Assembly (NCBI GenBank): GCA_029287235.1
Contig: JARFRM010000288.1
Coordinates: 1-64,000 of the forward strand
Length of the DNA stretch: 64,000 nucleotides
Reading direction: 5' to 3'
Origin: Thermoanaerobaculales bacterium
GTDB taxonomy: Bacteria; Acidobacteriota; Thermoanaerobaculia; Thermoanaerobaculales; Sulfomarinibacteraceae
Part shown: positions 56,754 to 64,000 of the stretch, piece by piece
How the letters are laid out: each line of letters starts with the position of its first letter
Numbering within the stretch: position 1 is the first letter of the stretch
Position numbers and translations under genes: made by a program
Notes under the pieces: model-generated
The model's database searches: none
Seen by the model: only the letters and a program-made list of their open reading frames with translations
Told to the model about the DNA's origin: nothing

Positions 56754-59135
56754 TTGCCTCGTTCTTCGTTTGCCGAGCTTGAGTTCGATACGACAATGAA
56801 ACTGGTAGCGGCCCATGCGCGGACACGCATGGGCCGTTTTCATCTTCTCGCGAGTGGAGAGCTTCCCACCGTTGACGAGGCGCTACGGCGCGCCGCCTTC
56901 AACTCTGCGCTCCTCGAGCTGATCACCATCGATGGAGCTCTGCCCCTCGACGGCATCGATGATGCCGCGTCGTGGCTCGAACCCGAAGCGTCGCCGCCCA
57001 CCGAACCGAGGGAGTTTCTCGCCCTGCTGGCGTTGGCCAAACGGGTGGCGGTCATTCGAAGGAGGATGAGCGCCGTACCCGACGAGCTGGCGATCCTTCG
57101 CACCGTGGCTGACGAGTTGCCCGACACGGCGGGACTGGTGGCGTTGGTTTCGCCGCTCCTCGGTCGAGATGGGCGGATCCCGGACGACGCCTCGCCCGAG
57201 CTTGAGCGACTTCGACGGGCTTCGGGCCGTCGACGTCAGGATCTGCTGCAGATGCTCGCGGGTGTCCGTCGGGCTCACGGCGATGCGGTCACCGATGCAC
57301 CGCCGACCCTGCGGCGTGATCGCTACTGCCTACCGGTCCGCTCCGGGGCGCGATCGGAGATTCCGGGTCTCCTCCTCGACACCTCGTCGAGCGGTGCCAC
57401 CGCGTTTGTCGAGCCGTTCGAGGTCGTGGAGCTCAACAACGCCCTGGCCGAGACCACGGCCAAGGAACGGCACGAACTTCAGCGAATTCTGCGTCTGATC
57501 GGCGACGCCTTCGCCGATGCCGCGGAAGATCTCGCCGACGCGGTCGAGGTGCTCGCCCGGGTTGACGCCGCCCAGGCGGCGGTCCTGTTCGGGAAGACCG
57601 CTGGAGGCCGGATCGTGTTCCCGGAATCGGGGGTCGATCTCCGTCTCGAGAACGCCCGGCACCCCTTGCTCGATGATCGCTTGCGGGATCTTCGGATCGA
57701 GGTTCTCGGTGATCCCGAACGCCGACGCGAGCAACGACCGGTGGTGCCGCTCGATTTCGCGCTCCCCAGCGATGTCCGCACGTTGGTCATTTCAGGCCCC
57801 AATGCCGGTGGCAAGACCGTGGTGCTCAAAACCCTCGGTCTGATGGTGCTCATGTGCTACCACGGAGTTCCGCTCCCGGTTGAGGCTGGAACCTCAATAC
57901 CCCGGATCGATGCGCTCTGGTGTCACGTTGGCGATGAACAGGACGTCACCGCCGATCTGTCGACCTTTTCGGGCGCCATGGCGGCGACAGCCCGGCTCCT
58001 CGATGACGCGGGCGAGCGGACGCTGGTGCTCTACGACGAGCTGGGTGCGGGGACCGATCCCCTCGAAGGCGCGGCCCTGGGCTGTGCGCTGCTCGAGGCT
58101 CTCACCCGTCGCCAATCCCTGACGGTCGCGACCACGCACCTCGCCTCGATCGCGATGGTGGCGACATCGGCCGATGGCTTTGAGAACGCCGCCATGGAGT
58201 ACGACGAGGCCGAGGAACGACCGACGTACCAACTCGCGGTGGGCCGCCCCGGGAGATCAAGGGCCCTTGAGATCGCTTACAGGATGGGGATCGCCGGCGA
58301 TGTTCTCGCGAGGGCCGAAGAGCTCCTCGGCGGCGAACACCTCGAGCTCGACCGTTGGTTGCGACGGCTGGAGGTTCTCGAGCAGGAACTCATCGAGGAG
58401 CGGTCGATGCTCGTGAGGCGTGAATCGGAGATCGAGAGCCTTCGGGTCGATGCCGAGATCGAGCTCGCTCGGCTCGCGAAGGAACGCTCGCAGGTGCCCG
58501 TTGAGCTCGACGGCGAGCGGGACAGGTTGCGCCGGCGGGCCAAGCAGCAGCTCGATCGCGCGACCGCCAAGCTCGAGAAGGCCACGAAAGACCTCAAACC
58601 CATGGGTCGCCGCAGCATTCAGAAGCTCCGCGACGAGGCCCTGGATCTGGGCGAGCGCCCCCAACGTGTGGTGGTCGCAAAGGCCGAAGGCCCCGAGATC
58701 GGAGCGCGGGTGCGCCTCGTCGGATTGGGTGGGGAAGGAGAGATTCAGTCGGTCCGGGGATCGCAGGTCTCGGTGGTCATCGGCAACAAGAGGGTGTGGG
58801 TTCCCGTCACCGACATTGAGGTGGTCCGTCGACCGAAGAGCTCCCCCGGCAAGCGGATCGTTCACATCGAAGTCACCGAGGAGGCCCCGCAGGAACTGAT
58901 CCTTCTGGGGATGGACAGCGAGCGGGCGCGAGAAGACGTGGAGAGGGCCCTGGATCAGGCCTTTGCCGCCGGCAAGCGAACGATCCGGATCGTTCACGGC
59001 CATGGAACCGGAACGTTACGGCGGATGGTCGCCGATGTCTGCCGCGAACACCCCGCGGTCAAGTCCTTCAAGCACCCCCCCGGCAACCGGGGCGGGACCG
59101 GGGCAACCGAGGTCGAGATCGAGGAGTCGGGATGA
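56754..59135 (+). CDS. mutS2: MutS2-family ATPase
   Basis: A 793-residue protein that suppresses recombination or rescues collided ribosomes in other bacteria. The core domain and helical lever (about 1-320) are followed by the ATPase with Walker A GPNAGGKT at 348-355 and Walker B LVLYDELGAGTDP. A coiled segment (about 520-630) and a small KOW-like domain (GARVRLVGLGGEGEIQSVRG) precede the SMR domain (about 715-793). In SMR the HGxGTGxLR motif is present (HGHGTGTLRRMV), but the usual LDLRG motif reads LILLG, so nuclease activity is doubtful. The TTG start immediately after rpsU is the only early candidate; ATG at 56796 would cut the conserved N-terminus. Confidence 0.93.
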   Translation: MPRSSFAELEFDTTMKLVAAHARTRMGRFHLLASGELPTVDEALRRAAFNSALLELITIDGALPLDGIDDAASWLEPEASPPTEPREFLALLALAKRVAVIRRRMSAVPDELAILRTVADELPDTAGLVALVSPLLGRDGRIPDDASPELERLRRASGRRRQDLLQMLAGVRRAHGDAVTDAPPTLRRDRYCLPVRSGARSEIPGLLLDTSSSGATAFVEPFEVVELNNALAETTAKERHELQRILRLIGDAFADAAEDLADAVEVLARVDAAQAAVLFGKTAGGRIVFPESGVDLRLENARHPLLDDRLRDLRIEVLGDPERRREQRPVVPLDFALPSDVRTLVISGPNAGGKTVVLKTLGLMVLMCYHGVPLPVEAGTSIPRIDALWCHVGDEQDVTADLSTFSGAMAATARLLDDAGERTLVLYDELGAGTDPLEGAALGCALLEALTRRQSLTVATTHLASIAMVATSADGFENAAMEYDEAEERPTYQLAVGRPGRSRALEIAYRMGIAGDVLARAEELLGGEHLELDRWLRRLEVLEQELIEERSMLVRRESEIESLRVDAEIELARLAKERSQVPVELDGERDRLRRRAKQQLDRATAKLEKATKDLKPMGRRSIQKLRDEALDLGERPQRVVVAKAEGPEIGARVRLVGLGGEGEIQSVRGSQVSVVIGNKRVWVPVTDIEVVRRPKSSPGKRIVHIEVTEEAPQELILLGMDSERAREDVERALDQAFAAGKRTIRIVHGHGTGTLRRMVADVCREHPAVKSFKHPPGNRGGTGATEVEIEESG

Positions 59136-59165
59136 GGTTCCACCTTCGTGGATATCCCGCGAAGG

Positions 59166-59215
59166 CTCGGAAACTCTCGTGAAACCGCTTCGCTCAATTC
59201 CCTAGAGTTTCCGAG
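59166..59215. terminator. 12-bp hairpin after mutS2
   Basis: CTCGGAAACTCT (59166-59177) pairs perfectly with AGAGTTTCCGAG (59204-59215) with a 26-nt loop. There is no U-run, so it may act as an attenuator or mRNA-processing site between mutS2 and dnaG. Confidence 0.45.
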
Positions 59216-59289
59216 ATGAGGGTTGAGTCGATTCAACGGCTATCCGTGTTTTCAGAACAACCCGGAGTGACCATGCACGACGCCACGGT

Positions 59290-59349
59290 CGGGAACGGGA
59301 ACGGGAACGGGAACGGGAACGGGATCGGACACGGATACGGACGCGGGAT
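59290..59349 (+). repeat. Degenerate hexamer tract (CGGNNN)10 upstream of dnaG
   Basis: Ten units in perfect phase: CGGGAA five times, CGGGAT, CGGACA, CGGATA, CGGACG, CGGGAT. It ends 24 nt before the dnaG start codon, in the same orientation, and 9 nt before a GAGAAT sequence that could be the -10 of a local promoter. Confidence 0.8.
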
Positions 59350-59373
59350 GGAGCGTGCGAGAATGCTCCCACA

Positions 59374-61131
59374 ATGGTGGACGCCGATCTCAACCCGCAG
59401 GTGATCGCCCAGGTTCGTGACGCCACAGATCTGGTGGAGGTCGTCGGCGATCACGTCAAGCTCAGGAAACGCGGCCGAAAGTACGAGGGGCTGTGTCCTT
59501 TTCACGAGGAGAAGACGCCGTCGTTCTCCATCGATCCCGACAAGGGGCTCTACTACTGTTTCGGCTGTCACCAGGGCGGTGACGCGATCAACTTCATCAT
59601 GCAGCTCGAACGGCTGAGCTTTCCCGAGGCCGTCGAGCGTCTGGCCCGTCAGTTCGGCGTTCACCTGCCGCCGGCGAGCCCGGGCGCCCGCCGGCGCCGC
59701 CAGACCTCCGATCGTCTTCGCACGGTCCTCGAAGAGGCCCAGCGCTGGTTTTCAGAACAGCTCGAGGCGCCCGCGGGCGCAGGTGCGCGATCGGAGCTAG
59801 AACGCCGGGGCTACGGCAAGGAGACCTGGCGTGATTTTGGCTTCGGTTATGCTCCCGACGATTGGCGGCAACTGCTCGAACACCTCAGCCGGCGCCATCC
59901 TGAGGGGGTGATCGTGGAGTCCGGATTGGCGGTCCAGCCGGACTCGGGTAAGAACCCCTACGATCGCTTCCGCGACCGACTGACCTTTCCCGTCCGCGAC
60001 AGCGAAGGCCGACTCATCGCCTTCGGTGGCCGGATTCTCGGCGATGGCGAACCCAAGTACCTCAACAGCCCGGAGAGCCCGCTCTTCCACAAGAGATCGA
60101 CCCTTTTCTGTCTCGACCGTGCGCGACGCGCCATCGCCGATGAGTCCGAGGCGGTTGTGGTGGAGGGGTACTTCGATTGTTTTTCCCTCCACTTGGTGGG
60201 CATCACCCACGTCGTGGCGACCCTCGGGACGGCTCTGACCGCCGATCACGCGCGATTGCTGCGGCGCCGAGTCGGGGCCGACGGCAGGGTGGTGCTGTGC
60301 TACGACGCCGACACCGCAGGGCGGAGGGCCGCGGCGACTGCAGCCGGAGTCCTCCTCGAAGCGGGGGTTGCGGTTGCGGTGGTCGGCCTTCCCCCGGGGA
60401 CCGACCCCGACGACGTCGTGCGCGCCGAGGGCGGCGATGCCGCGCGCGCCCTCCTTGCGGAGCCCTCGTCGCTGGTCGAGTTTCTGGTGGAGGATCTGCC
60501 CGATGAACGGGCCGCTCGGCAGCGTGAAGCCACCGAGTTGGCCGCGCTGGTGGGGTCGGCGAGGGATCCGCACATCCGCGACGAGCTTTTTATGGAGTTG
60601 ACCCAACGGATCGGTTTTTCCCAGGATGTCCTCCGTGATCTGGCCCGGCGCGTGGGCGGGCGTGGGGGCGCGTCGCGAGCACCCTCAGCCAGGCCTTCAT
60701 TGGGCGCCGGTGAGCTTTTCCTCGCGCGCATCATCCTCGATGGCGGCGCCCGGTGGAGACGCCTGGTGGCCGATCAGGTGAATCCGGCCCACCGCGGCGA
60801 TGAGCGGTTGGGTCGCCTTATCGAAGCGCTGCGAACCTTCTACGGCGAAGATACGAACGACGATGAGAGCTTTGTCCGTTGGCTGCAGGAAAACCTCGAG
60901 GACGAAGAGCTCATGATGCTGGTGGCCCAGGTAAGCGCAGGGGCGGGCCCCGAGCTCACCGAGGATTCGATTCGGCTGCAGCTGCGGCGTGTCATGCTCG
61001 AGCAGTGGAAGACGGAAGCGAACCGACTCACCGCGGCCATTCGACGCGCGGACGAGCGCGGTGACCATGAGCGGGTCGCGGATCTGCAGAAGCAGAAGGG
61101 TGAATTGAGGTCTCGTATGCCCGATTTCTGA
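59374..61131 (+). CDS. dnaG: DNA primase
   Basis: A 585-residue primase that makes RNA primers for replication. The N-terminal zinc domain has C41-x2-H44 and C62-x2-C65 (CPFHEEKTPSF, CFGCHQGGD). The RNA polymerase core (about 120-380) includes the Toprim domain with VVVEGYFDCFSL (Glu) and LCYDADTAG. The C-terminal about 130 residues form the DnaB-binding helical region. The length is normal. The ATG has no Shine-Dalgarno sequence and follows the hexamer tract closely, so the gene may have its own promoter and a very short leader in addition to read-through from mutS2. A GTG one codon later is an alternative start. Confidence 0.95.
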   Translation: MVDADLNPQVIAQVRDATDLVEVVGDHVKLRKRGRKYEGLCPFHEEKTPSFSIDPDKGLYYCFGCHQGGDAINFIMQLERLSFPEAVERLARQFGVHLPPASPGARRRRQTSDRLRTVLEEAQRWFSEQLEAPAGAGARSELERRGYGKETWRDFGFGYAPDDWRQLLEHLSRRHPEGVIVESGLAVQPDSGKNPYDRFRDRLTFPVRDSEGRLIAFGGRILGDGEPKYLNSPESPLFHKRSTLFCLDRARRAIADESEAVVVEGYFDCFSLHLVGITHVVATLGTALTADHARLLRRRVGADGRVVLCYDADTAGRRAAATAAGVLLEAGVAVAVVGLPPGTDPDDVVRAEGGDAARALLAEPSSLVEFLVEDLPDERAARQREATELAALVGSARDPHIRDELFMELTQRIGFSQDVLRDLARRVGGRGGASRAPSARPSLGAGELFLARIILDGGARWRRLVADQVNPAHRGDERLGRLIEALRTFYGEDTNDDESFVRWLQENLEDEELMMLVAQVSAGAGPELTEDSIRLQLRRVMLEQWKTEANRLTAAIRRADERGDHERVADLQKQKGELRSRMPDF

Positions 61132-61182
61132 GGTTGAAATTGGCCAATCCTGTAGTTTTTTCGACGTTTTCTGTCTTAGGGG

Positions 61183-61211
61183 TTGCCAAATCGGACATCG
61201 AGGCCCATATT
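61183..61211 (+). promoter_or_regulatory. Promoter candidate for rpoD
   Basis: TTGCCA, a 17-nt spacer and CATATT in the 295-nt gap between dnaG and rpoD. The gap is less GC-rich than the surroundings. The leader after it (about 205 nt) contains no obvious open frame. This would let the sigma factor be expressed independently of dnaG. Confidence 0.45.
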
Positions 61212-61426
61212 TCTTCAGATGACAAAAAGACCTGAGAGGAAGGTCTGTGTCGATCTGGAAGTGCCCGCCACGCTCTCGTACCCGATGGATGTATTTTCTC
61301 TGAAAGCTTCGAGTGGGAAGTGATTTCGATCGAAGCCTGTTGTGTAATCGCGTGCCGAGATCTGAAAGTCCATTGGGGGACAGAGGGCACAACGACAAAT
61401 CCGAATTTGATTCGAGGTGACGTTTC

Positions 61427-63142
61427 ATGGAGCAGCCGCGCGTTCTGGCTGAGGAAAAGTACCCCGAGCTCGTCAAGCTGATTCAAACCGGCAAGGAGCG
61501 CGGATTCATCATGTACGAGGAGCTCTTCGAGAACTTGCCCGAAGAGGTTACGGGCATCGCCGAGAAGCTCGATGACATCTACATCCGTCTTGGCGAGCTC
61601 GAGATCGAAGTGGTCGAAGCCGACAGCGTCGAGCCCGAAGCCAAAGACGGTGAGAAGGAAGCGGGAGCCAAGGAGAAGGACAAGGATGTTCCCGCCAGGC
61701 CTCAGCCGAGGCCTGCGACCGAACAGCTTGAAAAGACCAATGATCCGGTCCGCATGTATCTGCGGGAAATGGGAACGGTCAAGCTGCTCGATCGCGACGG
61801 CGAGGTCGAAATCGCCCAGAGGATCGAGGCCGGCGAGGCCAGGGTCTTCATTGCACTTTCCAAAGAGCCGGCGTTGCTCGAGCTCTTCCTGAGAACAAAC
61901 GAACGGGCCCGGCGAGAGCGCCGTGGTGTCCGCGAGCTGCTCCAGGGGCACTCCTCCGAGCTCGACGAAAAGGCCGAGGATCGGGTTCGCGAGAGCCTCG
62001 TTATCTTTCGGACGATCAACGGTCTGGACGATGAGTCGAAAGAGCTCAGGCGTCGCCTGCGCCGGTGCAAGAAAAGCGGCAAACGGCACGCGGAGCTGTC
62101 CGACAAGATTGCGGCCAACACCGCTGACATCGCGCTCCTCGTTCGCCGGGCCGATTTCACGACCACAACCAGGAATCGACTGCTGACCTTTCTCGGTGAG
62201 GTGGAGCGCCAGTTCTCCATTCCCATCCAGACGATCAACCGGGATCGTAAGAAGCTGCAGCTCGAGCGCAATGTGGAGCGGCGCCAGTTCTACCAGGCTC
62301 GGGCCGGTCGATACGCGGACGAGCTCGAGAAGCTCGAGGAGCGGTTCGAGATCCCCTATGACGATCTCAAAATCCTCCTCGCCGAGGTGCGGCGGGGCGA
62401 GGCCAACACCGATCAGGCCAAGCAGGAGCTCATCGTCGCCAACCTTCGGTTGGTGGTCTCCATCGCCAAGAAGTACACCAACCGCGGTCTTCAGTTTCTC
62501 GACCTCATCCAAGAAGGCAATATCGGTCTGATGAAGGCGGTGGACAAATTCGAGTACCGCCGGGGCTACAAGTTTTCGACCTACGCCACCTGGTGGATCC
62601 GGCAGGCCATCACCCGCGCGATTGCCGACCAGGCGCGCACGATCCGCATTCCGGTGCACATGATTGAGACCATCAACAAGCTCACCCGGACCACCCGAAT
62701 GTTGGTCCAGGAGCTCGGCCGGGAGCCCACCGTCGAGGAGATCGCGGGTCGGATGGAAATGCCGGTTTCGAAGATCCGCAAGATCCACAAGATCTCCCAG
62801 GAGCCGATTTCGCTGGAGACTCCCATCGGCGAGGAGGAGGACTCCCACCTGGGTGACTTCATCGAGGACACCAACTCGGTCTCGCCGATCGACGCAGTGA
62901 TCATGCGGACTCTCAAGGATCACACCGAGTCGGTGCTCAAGTCGCTGACGCCGCGCGAAGAACAGGTCCTGAAGTTGCGCTTCGGAATCGGTGACGGCAC
63001 CGAGCACACCCTCGAGGAGGTCGGGCGAACCTTCAACGTCACCCGTGAGCGGATTCGCCAGATCGAATACAAGGCGCTGAGGAAGCTCCGCCATCCCACG
63101 CGGGCTCATCTGTTGAAACCATTTTCCGAGGGGAACAACTGA
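61427..63142 (+). CDS. rpoD: Primary sigma factor (sigma-70, RpoD)
   Basis: A 571-residue housekeeping sigma factor. Region 1.1 (about 5-60) is present, followed by an acidic Lys/Glu linker. Region 1.2 ([20 protein letters not shown]), a non-conserved insertion (about 150-320), region 2 ([41 protein letters not shown] and [20 protein letters not shown]), region 3 and region 4 ([38 protein letters not shown]) follow in order. GAGGTGA lies 6 nt before the ATG. It closes the rpsU-mutS2-dnaG-rpoD cluster. Regions 2.4 and 4.2 are conventional, so promoters should resemble TTGACA and TATAAT, as those found at tRNA genes here do. Confidence 0.97.
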   Translation: MEQPRVLAEEKYPELVKLIQTGKERGFIMYEELFENLPEEVTGIAEKLDDIYIRLGELEIEVVEADSVEPEAKDGEKEAGAKEKDKDVPARPQPRPATEQLEKTNDPVRMYLREMGTVKLLDRDGEVEIAQRIEAGEARVFIALSKEPALLELFLRTNERARRERRGVRELLQGHSSELDEKAEDRVRESLVIFRTINGLDDESKELRRRLRRCKKSGKRHAELSDKIAANTADIALLVRRADFTTTTRNRLLTFLGEVERQFSIPIQTINRDRKKLQLERNVERRQFYQARAGRYADELEKLEERFEIPYDDLKILLAEVRRGEANTDQAKQELIVANLRLVVSIAKKYTNRGLQFLDLIQEGNIGLMKAVDKFEYRRGYKFSTYATWWIRQAITRAIADQARTIRIPVHMIETINKLTRTTRMLVQELGREPTVEEIAGRMEMPVSKIRKIHKISQEPISLETPIGEEEDSHLGDFIEDTNSVSPIDAVIMRTLKDHTESVLKSLTPREEQVLKLRFGIGDGTEHTLEEVGRTFNVTRERIRQIEYKALRKLRHPTRAHLLKPFSEGNN

Positions 63143-63146
63143 CCAC

Positions 63147-63199
63147 AGCTTGAGTTGCGCAAGCTATCAGCCCTTGGCTGAAAGCAATTAGCTTTCAGC
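63147..63199. repeat. Repeat hairpins after rpoD
   Basis: AGCTTG...CAAGCT (63147-63165) and the perfect hairpin GCTGAAAGC-AATTA-GCTTTCAGC (63177-63199) follow the rpoD stop. Together with CAGCTGG and GCTGACAGC nearby they echo one AGCTGAAAGC theme, as in dispersed repeats. They may also end the rpoD transcript. Confidence 0.55.
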
Positions 63200-63247
63200 T
63201 GGTGAGGGTGATGGTTGGCCGGAGGCTAATCGCTGACAGCCGGCGGC

Positions 63248-63276
63248 TTGTTCTTCGACCCCGTCGGAGCTAGAAT
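63248..63276 (+). promoter_or_regulatory. Promoter of the CAU tRNA gene
   Basis: TTGTTC, a 17-nt spacer and TAGAAT, followed by GCGCT. Transcription would start a few bases before the tRNA. The discriminator GCGC is shared with both other tRNA promoters in this window. Confidence 0.7.
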
Positions 63277-63281
63277 GCGCT

Positions 63282-63354
63282 GGGCCCATAGCTCAGCGGT
63301 TAGAGCCGCCGGCTCATAACCGGTCGGTCCCAGGTTCGAATCCTGGTGGGCCCA
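63282..63354 (+). tRNA. tRNA-Met or tRNA-Ile2 (CAT anticodon)
   Basis: A 73-nt cloverleaf without encoded CCA. The acceptor stem is GGGCCCA/TGGGCCC with discriminator A; anticodon loop CTCATAA gives CAT; T-arm GGTTCGAATCC. The GCCGGCTCATAACCGGT anticodon arm resembles tRNA-Ile2, whose CAU is lysidine-modified, as well as elongator tRNA-Met. The paired first base excludes initiator type. Confidence 0.93.
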
Positions 63355-63410
63355 CGGCTCGTCTATTGGGTTCGAAGTGGAAATTGAGAATTCGCAGCAA
63401 GGGGAATCGG

Positions 63411-64000
63411 TGAACAACGTACGCCACGATCTCGCTCTCATGGTTCGACTCCAAGAATTGTACGATCGCATCGCTGTTGCGATTCGAGAGCGACAGACCC
63501 CGCCTCACGAGGTCCGAAAACTCCACCAAGCCAACCTCGATCGCCAGGCCGAGCTCGAGAAGATCGAGCAGCAAGTGCAGACGCACGATGACGAGCTCAA
63601 GGAGGTTCGCAAGAAAGAGGAGGAGTGGAAGCTCGAGCTCGAGCATTTCCAGCGTCAGAAGGGAATGGTCACGAATGAGCGCGAGTTCACCGCGGTGATC
63701 TCCGAGATCGACTATGCCACCAAAGCCCTGGAAGAGGCGGCGTCACGACGACGGGAGCTCGAGGATATCAATGGCGCTCTCGTTGCCGAGATCGAGGAGC
63801 GCCGGGGGGCTCGCCCTGAAGAAGAGGCCGCGCACAAGGATGTCGTTGAGGCTTGGGAGAATCGCAAGCAGGAGCTCATGGCCCAGGTTCACGGGCTCGT
63901 CACCGAAGCCAAGAACCTGGAATCCGGTATCGATCCCAAGAACCGTGCGCGTTTCATGCGGCTGCTCGAGTCGAAGAAGGGCACCGCGGTGGCGGTGGTG
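63411..64000 (+). CDS. Coiled-coil zinc-ribbon (CT398-like) protein, cut by window end
   Basis: An open frame of 196 codons that continues past the window. It is almost entirely long charged coiled coil (VRLQELYDRIAVAIRERQTP, HQANLDRQAELEKIEQQVQT, then QRQKGMVTNEREFTAVISEI and KNRARFMRLLESKKGTAVAV). This is the N-terminal part of the CT398/C4-type zinc-ribbon family, whose members end in a four-Cys ribbon not yet reached here. Such proteins are often encoded near rpoD or rnhA and have a proposed RNA- or RNA polymerase-related role. The GTG at 63411 has AAGGGG 5 nt upstream; an in-frame GTG at 63378 and ATG at 63441 are alternatives. Confidence 0.8.

Noticed and set aside
61028..63109. 693-codon open frame antisense to rpoD and other long antisense frames (for example 11231-13198, 40967-43012, 43637-45304, 53643-55730, 22003-23334)
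   Set aside because: They mirror real genes with clear domain content on the other strand; their translations lack recognisable domains and reflect the long stop-free antisense frames expected in GC-rich DNA.

Overview
The window is GC-rich bacterial chromosome with no prophage, transposase or CRISPR array. Its most lineage-specific hints are a secreted protein ending in a DGFESGD-type tail, DUF4388/roadblock proteins, a group 3-like [NiFe] hydrogenase, a multiheme cytochrome c/b fusion, and TonB, SLT and lipoprotein genes that imply an outer membrane. Together these suggest a Gram-negative, probably uncultured Acidobacteriota (Thermoanaerobaculia-like). That placement is inference; no rRNA gene is present.

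Layout. 1-960: repeat-rich leader and an iodotyrosine deiodinase-like nitroreductase. 1000-4696: a regulatory island with a ParA/MinD-type ATPase, three roadblock/LC7 proteins and DUF4388 domains, without an MglA GTPase. 4864-8954: a compact [NiFe] hydrogenase operon (small subunit, large subunit, ferredoxin, maturation protease) that also encodes two copies of an unassigned Cys-containing domain. 8955-10547: dispersed repeats around a UbiA-type prenyltransferase. 10548-14278: a zinc or metal region (DUF2946-like protein, His-rich ZnuD-like TonB receptor, CDF exporter). 14368-16979: pheA with a CpcT/CpeT-like gene, and a small secreted protein. 17007-23934: three large sensory proteins (REC-PAS-GGDEF-EAL, REC-PAS-kinase, TPR-PAS-kinase-REC). 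24096-26994: Trm112-like, xseA, xseB and a polyprenyl synthase. 27005-33103: membrane flippase-like protein, TlyA-type methylase, OsmC, PIN-PhoH, thiamine pyrophosphokinase, EamA transporter. 33262-36258: tRNA-Gln, NatAB-type ABC exporter and tRNA-Arg with tandem copies of its 3' end. 36460-47469: secreted and envelope proteins, including an approximately 1850-residue GT39/DUF2298/NHL fusion. 47569-51170: a membrane diguanylate cyclase and an 11-CxxCH cytochrome c/b fusion. 51323-55343: YjbQ, lytic transglycosylase and a GAF/coiled-coil protein. 55585-63142: a lipoprotein and the macromolecular-synthesis cluster rpsU-mutS2-dnaG-rpoD. 63282-64000: a CAU tRNA and the start of a coiled-coil gene cut by the window edge.

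How the parts relate. The hydrogenase operon ends in its own M52 protease, but no diaphorase, F420 or Hdr partner is nearby, so the ferredoxin-like subunit is the obvious electron outlet. The cytochrome fusion and a MenA-like prenyltransferase are consistent with quinone-linked respiration. Four proteins in the window are likely c-di-GMP or phosphorelay components.

The intergenic DNA is unusual. It carries several families of short palindromic repeats, and degenerate hexamer tracts of the form CGGNNN. Four of the five intergenic tracts sit just upstream of a gene in the same orientation. Several genes lack a Shine-Dalgarno sequence and have a TANNNT box 6-7 nt before the start codon, suggesting leaderless transcripts.
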